Source: Blumeriella jaapii (Eukaryota; Ascomycota; Leotiomycetes; Helotiales; Drepanopezizaceae). From it: DNA of 64,000 nucleotides. This document shows, piece after piece, positions 1 to 11,799 of the stretch (its first letter is position 1; every line of letters begins with the position of its first letter). Both the position numbers and the translations under genes were made by a program. The notes beneath the pieces were generated by a model. That model was given only the letters and a program-made list of their open reading frames with translations, had not been told where the DNA came from and searched no databases. The stretch is taken from NCBI GenBank assembly GCA_009599575.1, contig VWND01000019.1, positions 432,501 through 496,500 on the forward strand, given 5' to 3'.

Positions 1-3000
1 TTTTTAATCAAACGCTTAGCGAAAACTTAACTTTTTAATTTTGCGCTTTGTAATTATAGCAATTACAATTTGCGGCTTTTTATTAAAAATAATAAGGAAA
101 TGGCTATACGTGTATTAGCCTGAACCACGGAATATCGAAACCGTAGATTATATAGCAATATTATATTAATTCAATCAATTTATTAAAAAACAAATTTTTT
201 AATATATTATTTAAATATTTGGACGCAATTTTATTTTATTTAATTTCTTTAAAAAATACAAAGATTTTTTTGATAACTTTTCTATTAAAAACGATTTTTT
301 TTATCTTAAAAACTTTCAATTTGCAATTCCAAAAAACATTTATTTATTTAATTTAAATTTTACCAACATTTTCGCTAATATTATAAACAACGACGCTTTT
401 CGTTTTTTTATACGAGGCCGCATGCCCCTTTTTGGCTTCTTTGATGCATTTTTATTTAATAGCGCCAATATTACCGATTTTATCGAAAAATATAAAAAAA
501 CCTGTAAGAATTTCGGAGTTTTTAAAACTGAAATATTCGATATACTTTTTCGCTATTATAACCCAACTATTAAAAATATTATTAAATCGATAAATAAATA
601 AAAAGCTATTAAAATTCGAAACTAGCGTAAGCTAATTAAAGTTTTGAAATCGGAATTCCGAAACCACGATCGCTAGCAAATTCGCGATATTATCGCTTTT
701 TTTAAACAGTTTATTATAATAATTCGTTAAGCCAAAAAACTCAAAGCTTATTATCGTATTTAAACGAAAGTTTTTAACGTTTTCGTTAACAAAAAGGTTT
801 TAAGCGAGATTAAACAAAGAAAATTGTTTTTATTTGACCTTTCAACCAGCATTCGCAATAAAACTATTAAGCATTTTAAAATTAATAAATAAAACTTTAA
901 AACTTTCGATTAATATTTTAAATTTATAAAATTCGTTTTTAAACAAAATTAAAACGAACGTATTATCGAAGCTATAAACCAAAAGAAATCTTTTTTTTTA
1001 TTTATAAAAAAGACGTGGAAGCTCTAGTACAGAAATATGCCCAGCCATTAAAAGTTACCGAAATCGCCAAAAAACAACTAGTTATTATATTATTTAATCG
1101 TTTTGCAAAATTTATTAATTTGGAAAAGCTTAATAAAAATATCGAAACTTTTGTATTAAAATTTACCGATATTAAAATTTAAAGATTTTAAAGCAAAATC
1201 GAAGGTTTTATATAATAGCAGAAAAAACTTTTTTACGTTAATTCGGATAATAAAAATAATTAAAATAGCTTTTATAATAATTATTTTTTTCAAAATGCGC
1301 GAAGCGATCAGCTTCGTTAAGCTATCGTAAAAATAATAGCTATTTAATAGCAATTTTTCCGTGCTAACGATCAGAATCAGCGAAATATTAATTATAATAA
1401 CGATTATTAAAAAAAAAAAAAAAATCAACGCGGAAATTAAAATCGCGGCTATTAAAATAATAAAAATAATTATTAAAACAAACCCCGTGGCTTTAAATGC
1501 GGATTTTGTAATAACAAAAAAAATTTACTGCGAAAAATCTTATATTCGTTTTAAATATAAAATATTTAATTTTTGTATAAATAACAATATCTGTTATATT
1601 AATAAATACGGAGCGATTTGCCTCGGCCCGGTAAAAGCAGAAATGGGCTCTTTTAATAAAGCTGAGAATCAGAATTGATTAAATACTATTCGTTTGAAAA
1701 TGAAAGGTACGAAATGGAACGATTGTTTGAAAAACAAGAAAAATGCAAAAACGATTTTTATTAATAAAAGAAAAAATATTCCAAAAAGCGTATTAATTAA
1801 AAAGAAAACCCTTATTTTAAGCGTAAATGAAATTTAAATATATAAATAAAAAACAAATGCATATATTGCTAATGCAATTATCGCATTTGCAAATATTATA
1901 GTTATATAATTAAGCCAGCGAATCACAAAAAAGCAAAATGTTTCTATCTTATTCGCCAAACCAATTAATATAAAAAAAAACGTTAAAATCGAAAAAAAAA
2001 AAGATTTTGAAATTCGAAAAAAAACCGATAAAACTATTAAAAAAACGCTTATAATAAAAAAAAATTAACGACGATATAAAAAATATCGATACCGATATTC
2101 CGGTTTAAATTATTTAGAAAATACCAGTTTTTAAGCGTCCACCATTAATGCGAAGCGAGAAATAGATCGATAAATATATTAGTTTCGAAGCCGTCGACGA
2201 AACTATTAAAAAAATTATAAAACAAAAAATTAAATTAAAATTCAGCGATTTATTTAATATAAAAAAAAGATTCGACAAAGTTATTAACAAACAAATCCTT
2301 ATATTAAAAAAAAACGAAAAAATTAAAATTATCCGAAAAAAAAACGATTTTAAATTGAAAAAAAACCAGAAAAAAATTTACAATATCGCAGTTAGTTTAG
2401 CCGATAAAAAGGAATTTTCGGAAAAAATTAGTTTTTTGGCTTTCGCTATAAAAATCCAAAAGTCAAAACGACGAAACTGCTTTTACAGGGCTATAAAAGC
2501 ATTAAAAATAAAAATAATATTCGAAAAAAATACGACCGCCTTCGTTTTATTCGATAATAAAGCCGAAATTAATTACATAAACCAGAAAACGGCCGAAATT
2601 AATAATATTCCGATTATTACCGACAAACGAATAATTTACATAACCGTTAATAAGAATATTATTAAGTTTGATAAAATTATACAAAATATAAAAGTCGACG
2701 TTAAAAATATTATTATTTATAAAAAATTTTTAATAATAAAAAAATGCTTTTATTTTATTATTTTTAAAATGCTTTGGATTTTAAAAAGTTTCGTCAGTTT
2801 TAAATACATCAAGAACGGCCAGATAAAAGCTTTTTTCTGGAATTGAAACCGGTTTTTTTAAAGCCAAATCACCGTCGCCGGCGATAAAGTTTTTTTAATC
2901 GACGTTTTATCGAAAAACAAATAATCGGCTTTAATTTCAAAACAAACGCTAAATTATAACAAAACCTGGAAAATACTTAGCTAAAAGCATTTACGTCGCT

Positions 3001-3018
3001 AATCGAAATAACACCGCG
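1..3018 (+). pseudogene. A1 gag and protease remnant
   Basis: Decayed 5' half of the family A gag-pol polyprotein. A capsid-like segment near 380-600 contains the run NITDFIEKYKKTC, which resembles the gag core of fungal Ty3/Gypsy elements. A cysteine-bearing segment lies near 1500-1660, where related elements have their nucleic-acid-binding knuckles. A retropepsin-like domain lies near 2510-2850. Its active-site loop reads LFDNKAEINYI, where Asp-Asn-Gly-Ala would be expected and Gly has become Lys by G-to-A change. The copy ends abruptly at 3018, where B1 is inserted, and resumes at 27195. Stops are almost all TAA, at positions that read CAA in other copies. Confidence 0.8.
3014..3018. repeat. 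Target-site duplication of B1 (CCGCG)
   Basis: The bases CCGCG at 3014-3018 recur at 27195-27199, directly after the last base of the B1 3' LTR. In the uninterrupted copy A2 the same site (near 11670) has CCGCG once. This proves a clean insertion with a 5-bp duplication. Confidence 0.93.
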
Positions 3019-3286
3019 TATAACGATTCATTCTTTTGCCACCTTTCGTATCATCCCAGCAACTACGTGTAGCTGCAAGCTCCCTGGTCTTCTGGTGGGT
3101 CTTTCTATTAATTATGGAAACTATTTATATATATAAGGCTTTTTTTTTTAGCAACCTCTGCCTTTTGCAGTTGTTAATTTTAAATAAATATTTTTGTTAC
3201 AAAACCAAAGGCTCGTTTTTTATATTATATAAATACGGCGACCAATTAATTAATTTCTTAGCCCTTCGATTAATTAAATCGTTATA
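3019..3286 (+). repeat. B1 5' LTR (268 bp)
   Basis: Matches 26926-27194 along its length, differing mainly by C/T and G/A. It begins TATAACGATT (ancestral TGTGACGATT) and ends ATCGTTATA (ancestral ATCGTCACA). A TATATATAAGG promoter-like run lies in the middle. It carries one copy of a 28-bp unit that is duplicated in B2. Confidence 0.9.
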
Positions 3287-4932
3287 TTATTAATAATTTT
3301 TTTTTTACGCTAGCGACGGCGTAAATTATTTTTTCTTTCGAATTTCTTACGGATTATATCAAAATAATCGACCGGTCGTAAAAAAGCTTATTTCCGCATT
3401 TCGCGAAAAATAGCTTTTGTTTAACGATTTCTTTTTTAGCAGAGCTTTTCAGCTTCTGCTATTATATTTTAACCTTTTTTTTTTAATCAGCGAAAAAGCA
3501 GCTTTTTTCAAAAACTTTTTTTTCTGAAAAACAGTCCTTTTCCCGAAAAAAAAAAACAAAAAAAAAACAAAGCGCCAACCATTTCGCTTATTATTTTTGT
3601 TTTGCAATTTAACGCTGAAAGCGTTTAATTAAAGCTTTTGCAAAATTAATTAAAAAAAGCGCAAAAGCGTAAACGACAACTTTTGAAAATTATACGATTG
3701 CGACAGATTTTTTAATTAAAACGTTTGATAAAATCTATCGAACGTACTTTTGCCAATCGCGAATCTGCTACTTTTCTTTTTTTTCGCAACGTTTTATTTT
3801 AATTAATAAACGCTGCAAATCAACTTCCACGCTTTTCGCGAATTCTTTTTAAATTTTCTTTTAACGGCCAAAACTTTAGCGCGTTTTTTAAACGTTATAG
3901 TTTCCATTTATTTATTAATTTTCGACTAGCTCGTATAAAACGCGTTCCGAATTTTAAATTTAAATTAAATAATAGTAAAAATTACAAAGCACGCTATTAA
4001 AAAACTAAAGTTTTCGATAACCTCGAATTTTATTACGATTATTTCGCTAGCGATCGATTTCGCAAAAATTATATATTCGATCAAACCGAAAGCGTAGCAA
4101 AAAAGTTTTTTACCCCGCGTATTTTAAACCGTTTCGATTTTACACTTTCCGAAAAATTAATAAAAAAGGTCGCCGATTTTCTGGCCGATTTTTAAACGTT
4201 TAAAAGGCCGAAAACGAATTTAAAATATTTGCAATAAATACGCACGACGATTTTTAGCGATTTTACCTGCGATTTTCCATTTTCGCAGCGAACGCTTAAA
4301 TACGAATTAACAAACAGCTTCGAAACGCTTTCCGCGATAAAATATTAAAGCGTTTACGAAAAAAGCTGCATTTAAAATAAACGCGTACAACGACTTTTAA
4401 AAATTGGCTTACCGCCGTCCGTTAAAAAAAACAAAATCAATTGGCTAAACGAATTTTATACGCGAATCGCTTTTTAATCAAATTTACCATTTATTAAAAT
4501 AATAAGTTTTTAATCAAAGCGTACTACGAATTAAATCGTACGTACGAAAATCGTTTAAATGCTTTATAAGCTTCCTTTCAGCCCTTTGCTATTTTTTTTT
4601 TCTTCCACGCCAAAACGCCTTTTTTAGCGTTTTTTTTTTCGATCGGACCAACGATAACGCTCGTTTTTTATTTTATATCAAAAAGTTTAAAAAAGCCAAT
4701 TTGCACGACCTTTTACGAGCCGATTTTCGGTTCTATCCAAAAGCTTTTTTAAGCTGATAAATATAAACGAGATCGAACCGGCCGAAAATTCGCTTTCTGA
4801 TAATAATAATAAAAACGAAAACCTTTTTCCAAACGATTTTCAAAACGCATATAAAAAAATTAAAAGCTTTTCTGTTAATCGGAAAAACGCTTAGGCCTAA
4901 GCAAAGCTTTTTTTTTAAACGTATTACGCGAT
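3287..4932 (+). pseudogene. B1 leader and gag remnant
   Basis: The stretch after the LTR (3287 to about 3950) is leader; the primer-binding site is too mutated to name. From about 3950 to 4740 the sequence is collinear with B2 5990-6840, which translates as a gag-like, Arg/Lys-rich protein once in-frame TAA stops are read as former Gln. Two conserved motifs are NTHDDF and KNWLIAV. The stops and A/T-biased substitutions are typical of RIP. A knuckle motif could not be placed with confidence. Confidence 0.6.
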
Positions 4933-5060
4933 ATGCGTTATTTTAACGTTCGGAAGCTTTTTAATAGCGATTTATTAATAATTCCCGTTATATTTATTAA
5001 AAATAGTTTTTCGTACAAAATAAAAACGCTCGCCGATTTTAAAACGAACGGTTATGCGTT
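4933..5060 (+). pseudogene. B1 protease, N-terminal part, cut by B2
   Basis: Start of the aspartic protease. Residues KTLADFKTNGYAF match the B2 copy KTLADFKANGYAL, where Asp-(Ser)-Gly-Ala is the expected active site; Gly has become Lys. The reading frame is cut at 5060 by B2 and resumes at 22816 after the GCGTT duplication. The apparent ORF that runs on into the B2 LTR is a chimera and not a gene. Confidence 0.75.
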
Positions 5061-5357
5061 TGTGACGATTCACTCTGTTGCCACCTTTCGTGTCTCCCCA
5101 GCAACTACGTATAGCTGCAAGCTCCCTAGCAACTACGTATAGCTGCAAGCTCCCTGATCTCCTGATGGGTCTTCCTATCAACTGTGGAAACTATTCATAT
5201 ATATAAGACTCTTTTCTTTTAGCAACCTCTGCCTTCCGCAGTTATTAATTCTAAATAAATATTTTTGTTACAAAACCAAAAGCTCGTTTTTTATATTATA
5301 TAAACACGGCGATTAATTAATTAATTTCCTAGCCTTTCGATTAATTAAATCGTTATA
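5061..5357 (+). repeat. B2 5' LTR (297 bp) with duplicated 28-bp unit
   Basis: Same length as the 3' LTR at 22519-22815. The unit that begins AGCAACTACGTATAGCTGC occurs twice in tandem (about 5100-5155), but only once in both B1 LTRs. The first 170 bases are little mutated (CAGCAACT, TCCCTG and similar runs keep their C's), while the last 120 are heavily A/T-shifted. Confidence 0.92.
5198..5207 (+). promoter_or_regulatory. TATA-like element in the B2 5' LTR
   Basis: TATATATAAG lies about 138 bp into the LTR and is conserved in all four B LTRs, upstream of a T-rich stretch. Its position fits the U3 promoter of an LTR element. There is no direct evidence for a start site. Confidence 0.45.
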
Positions 5358-5989
5358 TTATTAATAATTTTTTTTCTACGCTAACGACGGCGTAAATTAT
5401 TTTTTCTTTCGAATTTCTTACGGGTTATACCAAAATGATCGACCGGTCGTAAAAAGGTCTATTTCCGCATTTCGCGAAAAATGGCTTTTATTCAACGATT
5501 CTTCTTTTAGCAAAGCTTTTCAGCTTCTGCTATTATATCTCAACCTTTCTTCTTTTAATCAACGAAAAAGCAGCCTCTTCCAAAAGCTTTTTTTTTTGAA
5601 AAACAGTTTTTTTTCCGAAGAAAAAAAAACAAAAGAAAGGGCAAAACGCCAACCATTTCGCTTGCCACCTTTTTCTTACAGCCTAGCGCTAAAAGCGTTT
5701 AGTTAAGATTTTTGCAAAATCAATTAAAAAAAACGTAAAAGCGTGAACGACAATTCCTGAAGATTATACGACTGCGACAAACTTTTTAATCAAAGCGTTT
5801 AATAAAATCTATCGAACGTGTTTCTGCTAGTCGCGAATCCGCTGCTTTCTTTTTTCGCAACGTTTTATTTCAACCGATAAACGCTGCAAATCAACCTCTA
5901 CGCTTTTCGCGAACTTTTTTTAAATCTTTTTATAACGGCCAAGATTTTAGCGCGTCTTTTGAACGTTATAGCTTCCATTTATTTATTAA
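5358..5989 (+). other. B2 leader region
   Basis: AT-rich sequence between the 5' LTR and the first recognisable gag residues, collinear with B1 3287-3950. It includes oligo-purine and poly-T runs. I see no independent gene in it. Confidence 0.55.
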
Positions 5990-6840
5990 TTCTCGACTAG
6001 CTCGTATAAAACGCGTTCCGAATTTTGAATTTAAATTAAATAATAGTAAAAATTATAAAGCACGCTACTAAAAAATTAAAGTTTTCGACAACCTCGAATT
6101 TTACCACGATTATTTCGTTAGCGATCGATCTCGCAAAAATTACATATTCGATCAAACCGAAAGCGTAGCAAAAAAGTTTCTGACCCCGCGTATTTTAAAC
6201 CGTTCCGATTTTACATTTTCCGAAAAATTAATAAAAAAGGTCGCCGATTTTCTGGCCGATTTTTCAAACGTTTAAAAAGCCGAAAACGAATTTAAAATGC
6301 TTGCAATAAATACGCACGACGACTTTTAGCGATTTTACCTGCGATTTTCCATTTTCGCAGCGAACGCTTAAATACGAACCGACAAACAGCTTCGAAACGT
6401 TTTTCGCGATAAAATACCAAAGCGTTTACGAGAAAAGCTGTATTTGAAATAAGCGCGTATAACGATTTTTAAAAATTGGCTTATCGCCGTCCGATAAAAA
6501 AAACAAAGTTAATTGGCTGAACGAATTTTATACGCGAATCGCTTTTCCATTAAATCTACTATTTATTAAAATAATAAGTTCTTAATCAAAGCGTACTACG
6601 AGTCAAATCGTACGTACGAAAGTCGTCCAAATGCTTTATAAGCTTTTTTTTAGCCCCCTGCTGTTTTTTTTTTTCTTCCACGCCAAAACGCCTTTTTTAG
6701 CGTTTTTCCTTTTCGATCGGATTAACGATAACGCTCGTTTTTTATTTTATATTAAAAAGTTCAGAAAAGCTAATTTGCACGACCTTTTACGGGCCGATCC
6801 TCGGTTCCACCCAAAGGCCCTTCCAGGCTGATAAATATAA
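5990..6840 (+). pseudogene. B2 gag remnant
   Basis: Gag-like region. An early segment near 6090-6270 includes FDQTESVAKKFLTPR, a middle segment near 6300-6440 includes NTHDDF, and a basic C-terminal segment follows. A short open stretch (6631-6831) is one of several fragments left after stops and frameshifts. The call rests on position (LTR, leader, this, then protease) and on collinearity with B1; gag sequences diverge fast, so the family match is weaker than for pol. Confidence 0.6.
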
Positions 6841-6988
6841 ACGAGGTCGAGCCAGCCGAAAATTCGCCTTTTGATAATAGTAGTAAAAACGAAAACCCTT
6901 TTCCAAACGACTTTTAAAACGCATACGAGGAAATTAAAAGCTTTCCCGTTAATCGGAAAAACGCCCAGGCCTAAGCAAAGCCTTCTTT

Positions 6989-7190
6989 TTGGGCGTGTTG
7001 CGCGATATGCGTTATTTTAACGTTCGGAAGCTTTTTAATAGCGATTTATTAACAATTTTCGTTATACTTATTAAAAATGGCCTTTCGTACAAAATGAAAA
7101 CGCTCGCCGATTTTAAAGCGAACGGTTATGCGTTAATCGATTCGGCGTTAATCAAGTTTTTTTCTTTTTTTTTAAAACTTTTGATTTAAT
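6989..7190 (+). pseudogene. B2 aspartic protease remnant
   Basis: Retropepsin-like fragment containing ADFKANGYALIDS. The expected Asp-(Ser/Thr)-Gly-Ala loop reads Asp-Phe-Lys-Ala, which single C-to-T and G-to-A steps explain. The residues after it (NGYA, then IDS) resemble those after the active site in fungal Ty3/Gypsy proteases. It follows gag directly and precedes the RT linker. This is the intact counterpart of the domain that B2 split in B1. Confidence 0.72.
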
Positions 7191-8040
7191 CTTTCTCGGC
7201 TTTTTTTTTTATAAAAGGGTATAATAAAACTCGTGGCTATTTAATTATATATTTTACGTTTTTTAATTTTATTATTAATAATCGAATATAATCGTTTACT
7301 TTTTTTTTAATTATTAATCTCGGAAATTATAGTATGATTCTAAAAAAAGTTTGGTTGGCCGAATATTAAATTTTATTAAACTGTAATAAACGCAAGTTTT
7401 ATTGGCCGAAGTTTTACTCTTCCACAGCCTTTTACGCTCGTTATATTAAAGTTTTTTATTTGCATCTTCGAAAAATTTAATTTCGCCATTAAAACGACGC
7501 TGTAAAACGTAACAAAAATTTTAACCAATTGTGGCAGATTTACGACGCTATGCGGAGCGCGAAAAAATCGAATTTTATTCGCGATACTAATTTCGATAGC
7601 GACGCCAGTAAAATAATATAAAAAATTATATTACTTTTCCAAGCTAACGATTTTTCTTTTATTATTTTTTTTTTTTATTTTTTTTTTTTTTTCGTTAAAA
7701 CAGCTTTTTCGTTTTACGAAAAACAATTATACCAAAGACCGAAGGAAAGCCTTCGCCGCGATGGCTTTTTAGCTTAATATAATCGATAATTCAGACAAGC
7801 CATTTTCTGAACTTTCCAAACGATTAATTCGAAAACGAGTCTTTTAATCTACTGCTTATTTAATTTCTATCTGCCAGATTATTGCATACGCTTTTAAGCT
7901 GATTTCCAGAAAAAAAGCAGTTAAAATGTTTTTAACTTTTTTGTACGAGATCGATAAAATATTAAACGATTTTACGTATAATATTTTTTTTAAAATTTAA
8001 TTTTATAATTTTTTCGAACGTTTCAGAACCAACGAAATAT
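7191..8040 (+). pseudogene. B2 linker between protease and RT
   Basis: Degenerate coding linker collinear with B1 22821-23700. It contains the readable run YDAMRSAKKSNFIRDTNF near 7540-7600, a poly-T tract near 7663-7692, and a segment with CQIIAYAFKLISRKKAVK near 7870-7925. The element is cut here by A2. No separate domain was recognised. Confidence 0.5.
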
Positions 8041-8307
8041 TGTAAAACGGTGATACCTTGTATTAATAGAAGTTGGTAGTTTTAGCTATGGTCGAGGCAT
8101 GGACCCTTCCGAAATCCCCTGCCATTGACTATTTTCAACAGGTATAAAAGCAAAGCATCCCTTTAGATAATATTATAGGCACGCAGTTTAATTTATACTT
8201 TTTCTTATTTTTCTTTTCTTTTTTTCAGTTTTTTTTAAGAATTTCCTAGATTATTTTACTTATCGATATATGGCCGTATTAATCTGATTTTCCTATTTAC
8301 TTTTATA
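8041..8307 (+). repeat. A2 5' LTR (267 bp)
   Basis: Matches 19043-19308 and, inverted, the A3 LTRs 27975-28241 and 45468-45734, all 266-267 bp. The first 125 bases are lightly mutated and the remainder is A/T-shifted. A pyrimidine-rich tract lies near 8200-8245. Confidence 0.93.
8143..8150 (+). promoter_or_regulatory. TATA box of the family A LTR
   Basis: TATAAAAG about 102 bp into the LTR, also present in the 3' LTR at 19145-19152. It is followed by a pyrimidine-rich stretch, as in many fungal core promoters. It would mark the U3/R region, but the transcription start is not known. Confidence 0.55.
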
Positions 8308-8309
8308 TT

Positions 8310-8322
8310 TAATAATTTACGC
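8310..8322 (+). other. A2 primer-binding site (mutated)
   Basis: Two bases after the LTR, the sequence TAATAATTTACGC corresponds to the unmutated TGGTGATTTACGC in A3 (minus strand, 45453-45465). TGGT is complementary to a tRNA CCA end plus its discriminator base. Both G pairs have become A in this copy. Confidence 0.6.
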
Positions 8323-8435
8323 AGAAATTTAAACTTCGGTGTTTCGTTTTTATATATTCGCCGATGCATTTTTAAATTTTCAGTTAAAATCGACTTCGAT
8401 AATTCGCTACTACGGCTTAAAAAACCTTTTATATA

Positions 8436-10350
8436 ATGTTGTTCGCAGCTGTATTATATAAAAAACTTTTAATAGCTTTTTTTATTTTGCGCACAGTTAT
8501 TAAATTACAAAAATGCAATATATTTTAAAAACGTTTGAAATTACGGTCAGGCAATTTTAAACCGTGCGAAATTCAAAGTTCGAAAATCGCTTTTTTGTTT
8601 AAAAATAACAAATCGAATATTAGTTCGTACGCTTCGATCGCTGCGCTCGGCCCTTTTGAATTAGATTTCTTTTAGTCAAACGCTTGGCGAAAACTCAACT
8701 TTTTAATTTTACGTTTTGTGATTATAACAATTACAATTTGCGGCTTTTTATTAAAAATAGTAAAAAAATGGCTGTACGTGCATTGGCCTAAACCACGGAA
8801 TATCGAAACCGTAGATTATATAACAATATTATATTAATTCAGTTAATTTATTAAAAAATAAGTTTTTTAATATATTACTCAAATATCTGAACGCAATTTT
8901 ATTTTATTTAATTTTTTTAAAAAACACAAAAACCTTTTTAATAGCTCTTTTATTAAAAACGATTTTTTTTATACTGAAAACTTTTAACCTGCAACTTTAA
9001 AAAACACTTACTTATTTAATTCAAATCCTACCAACACTTTCGCTAATATTATGGACAACGACGCTTTTCGTTTTCTTATGCGAGGCCGCATGCCTTTTTC
9101 TGGCTCTTTTGGTGCATTTTTATTTAATAACGCTAATATTACCGATTTCATCGAAAAATATAAAAAAACCTGTAAAATTTCGGAGTTTCTGAAACTGAAA
9201 TATTCGATAAACTTTTTCGTTATTATAATTTAATTATTAAAAATATTATTAAATCGATAAATAAATAAAAAGCTATTAAGGCTCGAAACTGGCGCAAGCT
9301 AGTTAAAACTTTGAAATCGGAATTCCGAAACCACGATCGTTAGCAAATTCGCAATACTATCGCTTTTCTCAAACAATTTATTATAACAATTCGCTAAGCT
9401 AAAAAACTTAAAGCTTATTATCGTATTTATACGAGAATTTCTAACGTTTTCGTTAACAAAAAAGTCTTAAACGAGGTTAAATAAAAAAAATTGTTTTTAT
9501 TTGGCCTTTTAATTAGCATTCGCAACAAAACTATTAAACATTTTAAAGTTAATAAATAAAACTTTAAAACTTTCGATTAATATTCCAAATTTGTAAAATT
9601 CGTTTTTAAATAAAATTAAAGCGAACGTATTATTAAAGCTATAAACCAAAAGAAATCTTTTTTTTTCATTTATAAGAAAAACGTAAAAGCTCTAATGCAG
9701 AAATATGCCCAGCTATTAAAAGTTACCGAAATCGCCAAAAGATAGCCAGTTATTATATTATTTAATCGTTTTGCAAAACTTATTAGCTTGGAAAAGCTTA
9801 ACAAAAACATCGAAATTTTCGTATTAAAATTTACCGATATTAAGATTTAAAGATTTTAGAATAAGATCGAAAGTTTTATGCAATAGTAAAAAAAACTTTT
9901 TTACGTTAATTCGAATAATAAAAACGATTAAAATAGTTTTTATAATAATTACTTTTTTTAAAATGCGCGAAGCGATTAATCTCGCCAAGCCACCGTAAAA
10001 GTAATAGCTGCCCAATAGCAATCTTTCCGTATTAGCGATCAGAATCAGCGAAATATTAATTATAATAACGATTATTAAAAAAAAAAAAAAAATCAACGCG
10101 GAAACCAAAATCGCGGCTATTAAAATAATAAAAGTAATTATTAAAACAAATCTCGTAGCCTTAAGTGTAAATTTTGTAATAACAGAGAAATTTATTGCGA
10201 AAAACCTTATATTCGCTCAGAATACAAAATATTTAATTTTTATATAAACAATAGTATTTATTATATTAATAAATACGAAGCAATCTGCCTCGGACCGACA
10301 AAAGCAGAAATGGGCTTTTTTAATAAAGCTGAAAATCAGAGCTGATTAAA
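8436..10350 (+). pseudogene. A2 gag remnant
   Basis: Gag region. The start is uncertain: ATG occurs at 8364 and 8436, and the frame is continuous to the capsid only if TAA is read as former Gln. A conserved N-terminal segment carries KKWLYVHWPKPRN near 8765-8800. The capsid-like core near 9050-9230 carries RGRMPF and NITDFIEKYKKTC. A Cys-bearing C-terminal stretch lies near 10190-10310. A one-base deletion near 9178, relative to A1, breaks this copy. It would package element RNA into virus-like particles. Confidence 0.75.
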
Positions 10351-11159
10351 TACTATTCGCTTAAAAGTGAAAAGTACGGAATAGAACGACTGTTTAAAAA
10401 ACAGAAAAAATGTAAAAACGATTTTCACTAATAAAAGAAAAAATATCTCAAAAAGCGTATTAATTAAAAAGAAAATCCTTATTTCAAATATAAATAAAAT
10501 TTAAATATATAATTAAAAAACAAATATATATATTTCTAATGCAAGTATCGCATCTGCAAATATTATGGCTGTATAATTAAGCCAGCGAATCATAAGAAAG
10601 CAAAATGCTTTTGTCTTATTCGCCAAACCAGCTGATATAAAAAAAAACGTTAAAATCAAAAAAGAAAAAGATTTTGAAATTCGAAAAAACCGATAAAACT
10701 ATCAGAAAAACGCTTATAATAGAAAAAATTAACGACGATATAAAAAATATCGACACCGATATTCCGGTTTAAATTATTCAAAAAGTATCAGCTTCTAAGC
10801 GCCTATTATTAATGCGAAGCGAAAAATAAATCGACAAATATATTAGCTCCGAAGCCGTCGACGAAGCTATTAAAAAAATTATAAAACAGAAAATTAAATT
10901 GAAATTCAACGATTTATTTAATATAAAAAAAAAATTCGATAAAATTATAAATAAATAAATCTTTATATTAAAAAAAACGAAAAAGTTAAGATCATTCGAA
11001 AAGAAAACGATTTTAAATTGGAAAAAGATTAGAAAGAAATTTACAACACCGCAGTCAATTTAGCCGATGAAAAGAAATCTTCGGAAAAAATCAGCCTTTT
11101 AATTCTCGCTATAAAAACCTAGAAGTTAAAACGACGAAACTGCTCTTACACGGCTATAA
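10351..11159 (+). pseudogene. A2 gag-protease connecting region
   Basis: Lys-rich, low-complexity degenerate coding stretch, collinear with A1 1690-2500 and with A3 36200-37000. It has no recognisable domain. The many TAA codons are consistent with decay of a Gln/Lys/Asn-rich linker. Confidence 0.5.
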
Positions 11160-11480
11160 AAGCGCTAAAAATAAAAATTATGCTTAAAAAAAGTACGACC
11201 GCCCTCGCTTTACTCGATAATAAAACCGAAGTCAATTGCATAAATCAAAAAACAGCCGAAGCTAATAGTATCTCGATTATCACCGATAAGCGAATAATTT
11301 ATATTACCGTTAATAAAAATATTATTAAATTTAATAAAATTATACGAAATATAAAAATCGATATTAAAAGTATTATTATTTATAAAAACTTTTTAATAAT
11401 AAAAAAATGCTTTTATTCTATTATTTTTGAAATATTTTAAATTCTGGAAAGTCTCGTCAGTTTTAAATACACCGAAAACG
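11160..11480 (+). pseudogene. A2 aspartic protease remnant
   Basis: Retropepsin-like domain. The active-site loop reads LLDNKTEVNCI, where Asp-Asn-Gly-Ala is expected; comparison with A1 (DNKAE) shows that Lys and Thr are mutations. Downstream, KNFLIIKKCFYSIIFEIF corresponds to the later strand and the loop that closes retropepsins. The domain lies between gag and RT, as usual. It is inactive as written because the Gly of the loop is lost. Confidence 0.78.
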
Positions 11481-11799
11481 GCCAGATAAAAGCTTTTTTC
11501 TGAAATTAAAACCGATTTTTTTAAAATTAAATTATCGTCGCCGGCGATAAGATTTTTTTAATCGACGTTTTATCGGGAAACGAATAGCCGGCTTTGGTTT
11601 CAAAACAAACGTTGGGTTATAACAAAACCTGGAAAATACTCGGCAAAAAGCATTTACGTCGCTAATCGAAATAACACCGCGAATAAAATTAATTAATATT
11701 AATATTTTTAGCTATTAATTCGGAAATAAAAGTTTCGAAGATTTCGTTTTCGTATTAAACAAATCCGATTTATATATTTTACTTTTTTGTATTAATATC

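Noticed and set aside
3036..3293. 85-codon frame at the left end of B1
   Set aside because: It lies entirely inside the LTR, where Ty3/Gypsy elements do not encode proteins; the B2 LTR copy does not keep it open.
4975..5181. 68-codon minus-strand frame across the B1/B2 junction
   Set aside because: It spans the insertion point of B2, so it is a chance fusion of protease antisense and LTR sequence.
9824..10108. Open frame of 94 codons on the minus strand within A2
   Set aside because: Antisense to the gag C-terminal region; the homologous A1 stretch (1156-1428) has the same antisense opening, explained by A/T-rich sense codons. No motif.
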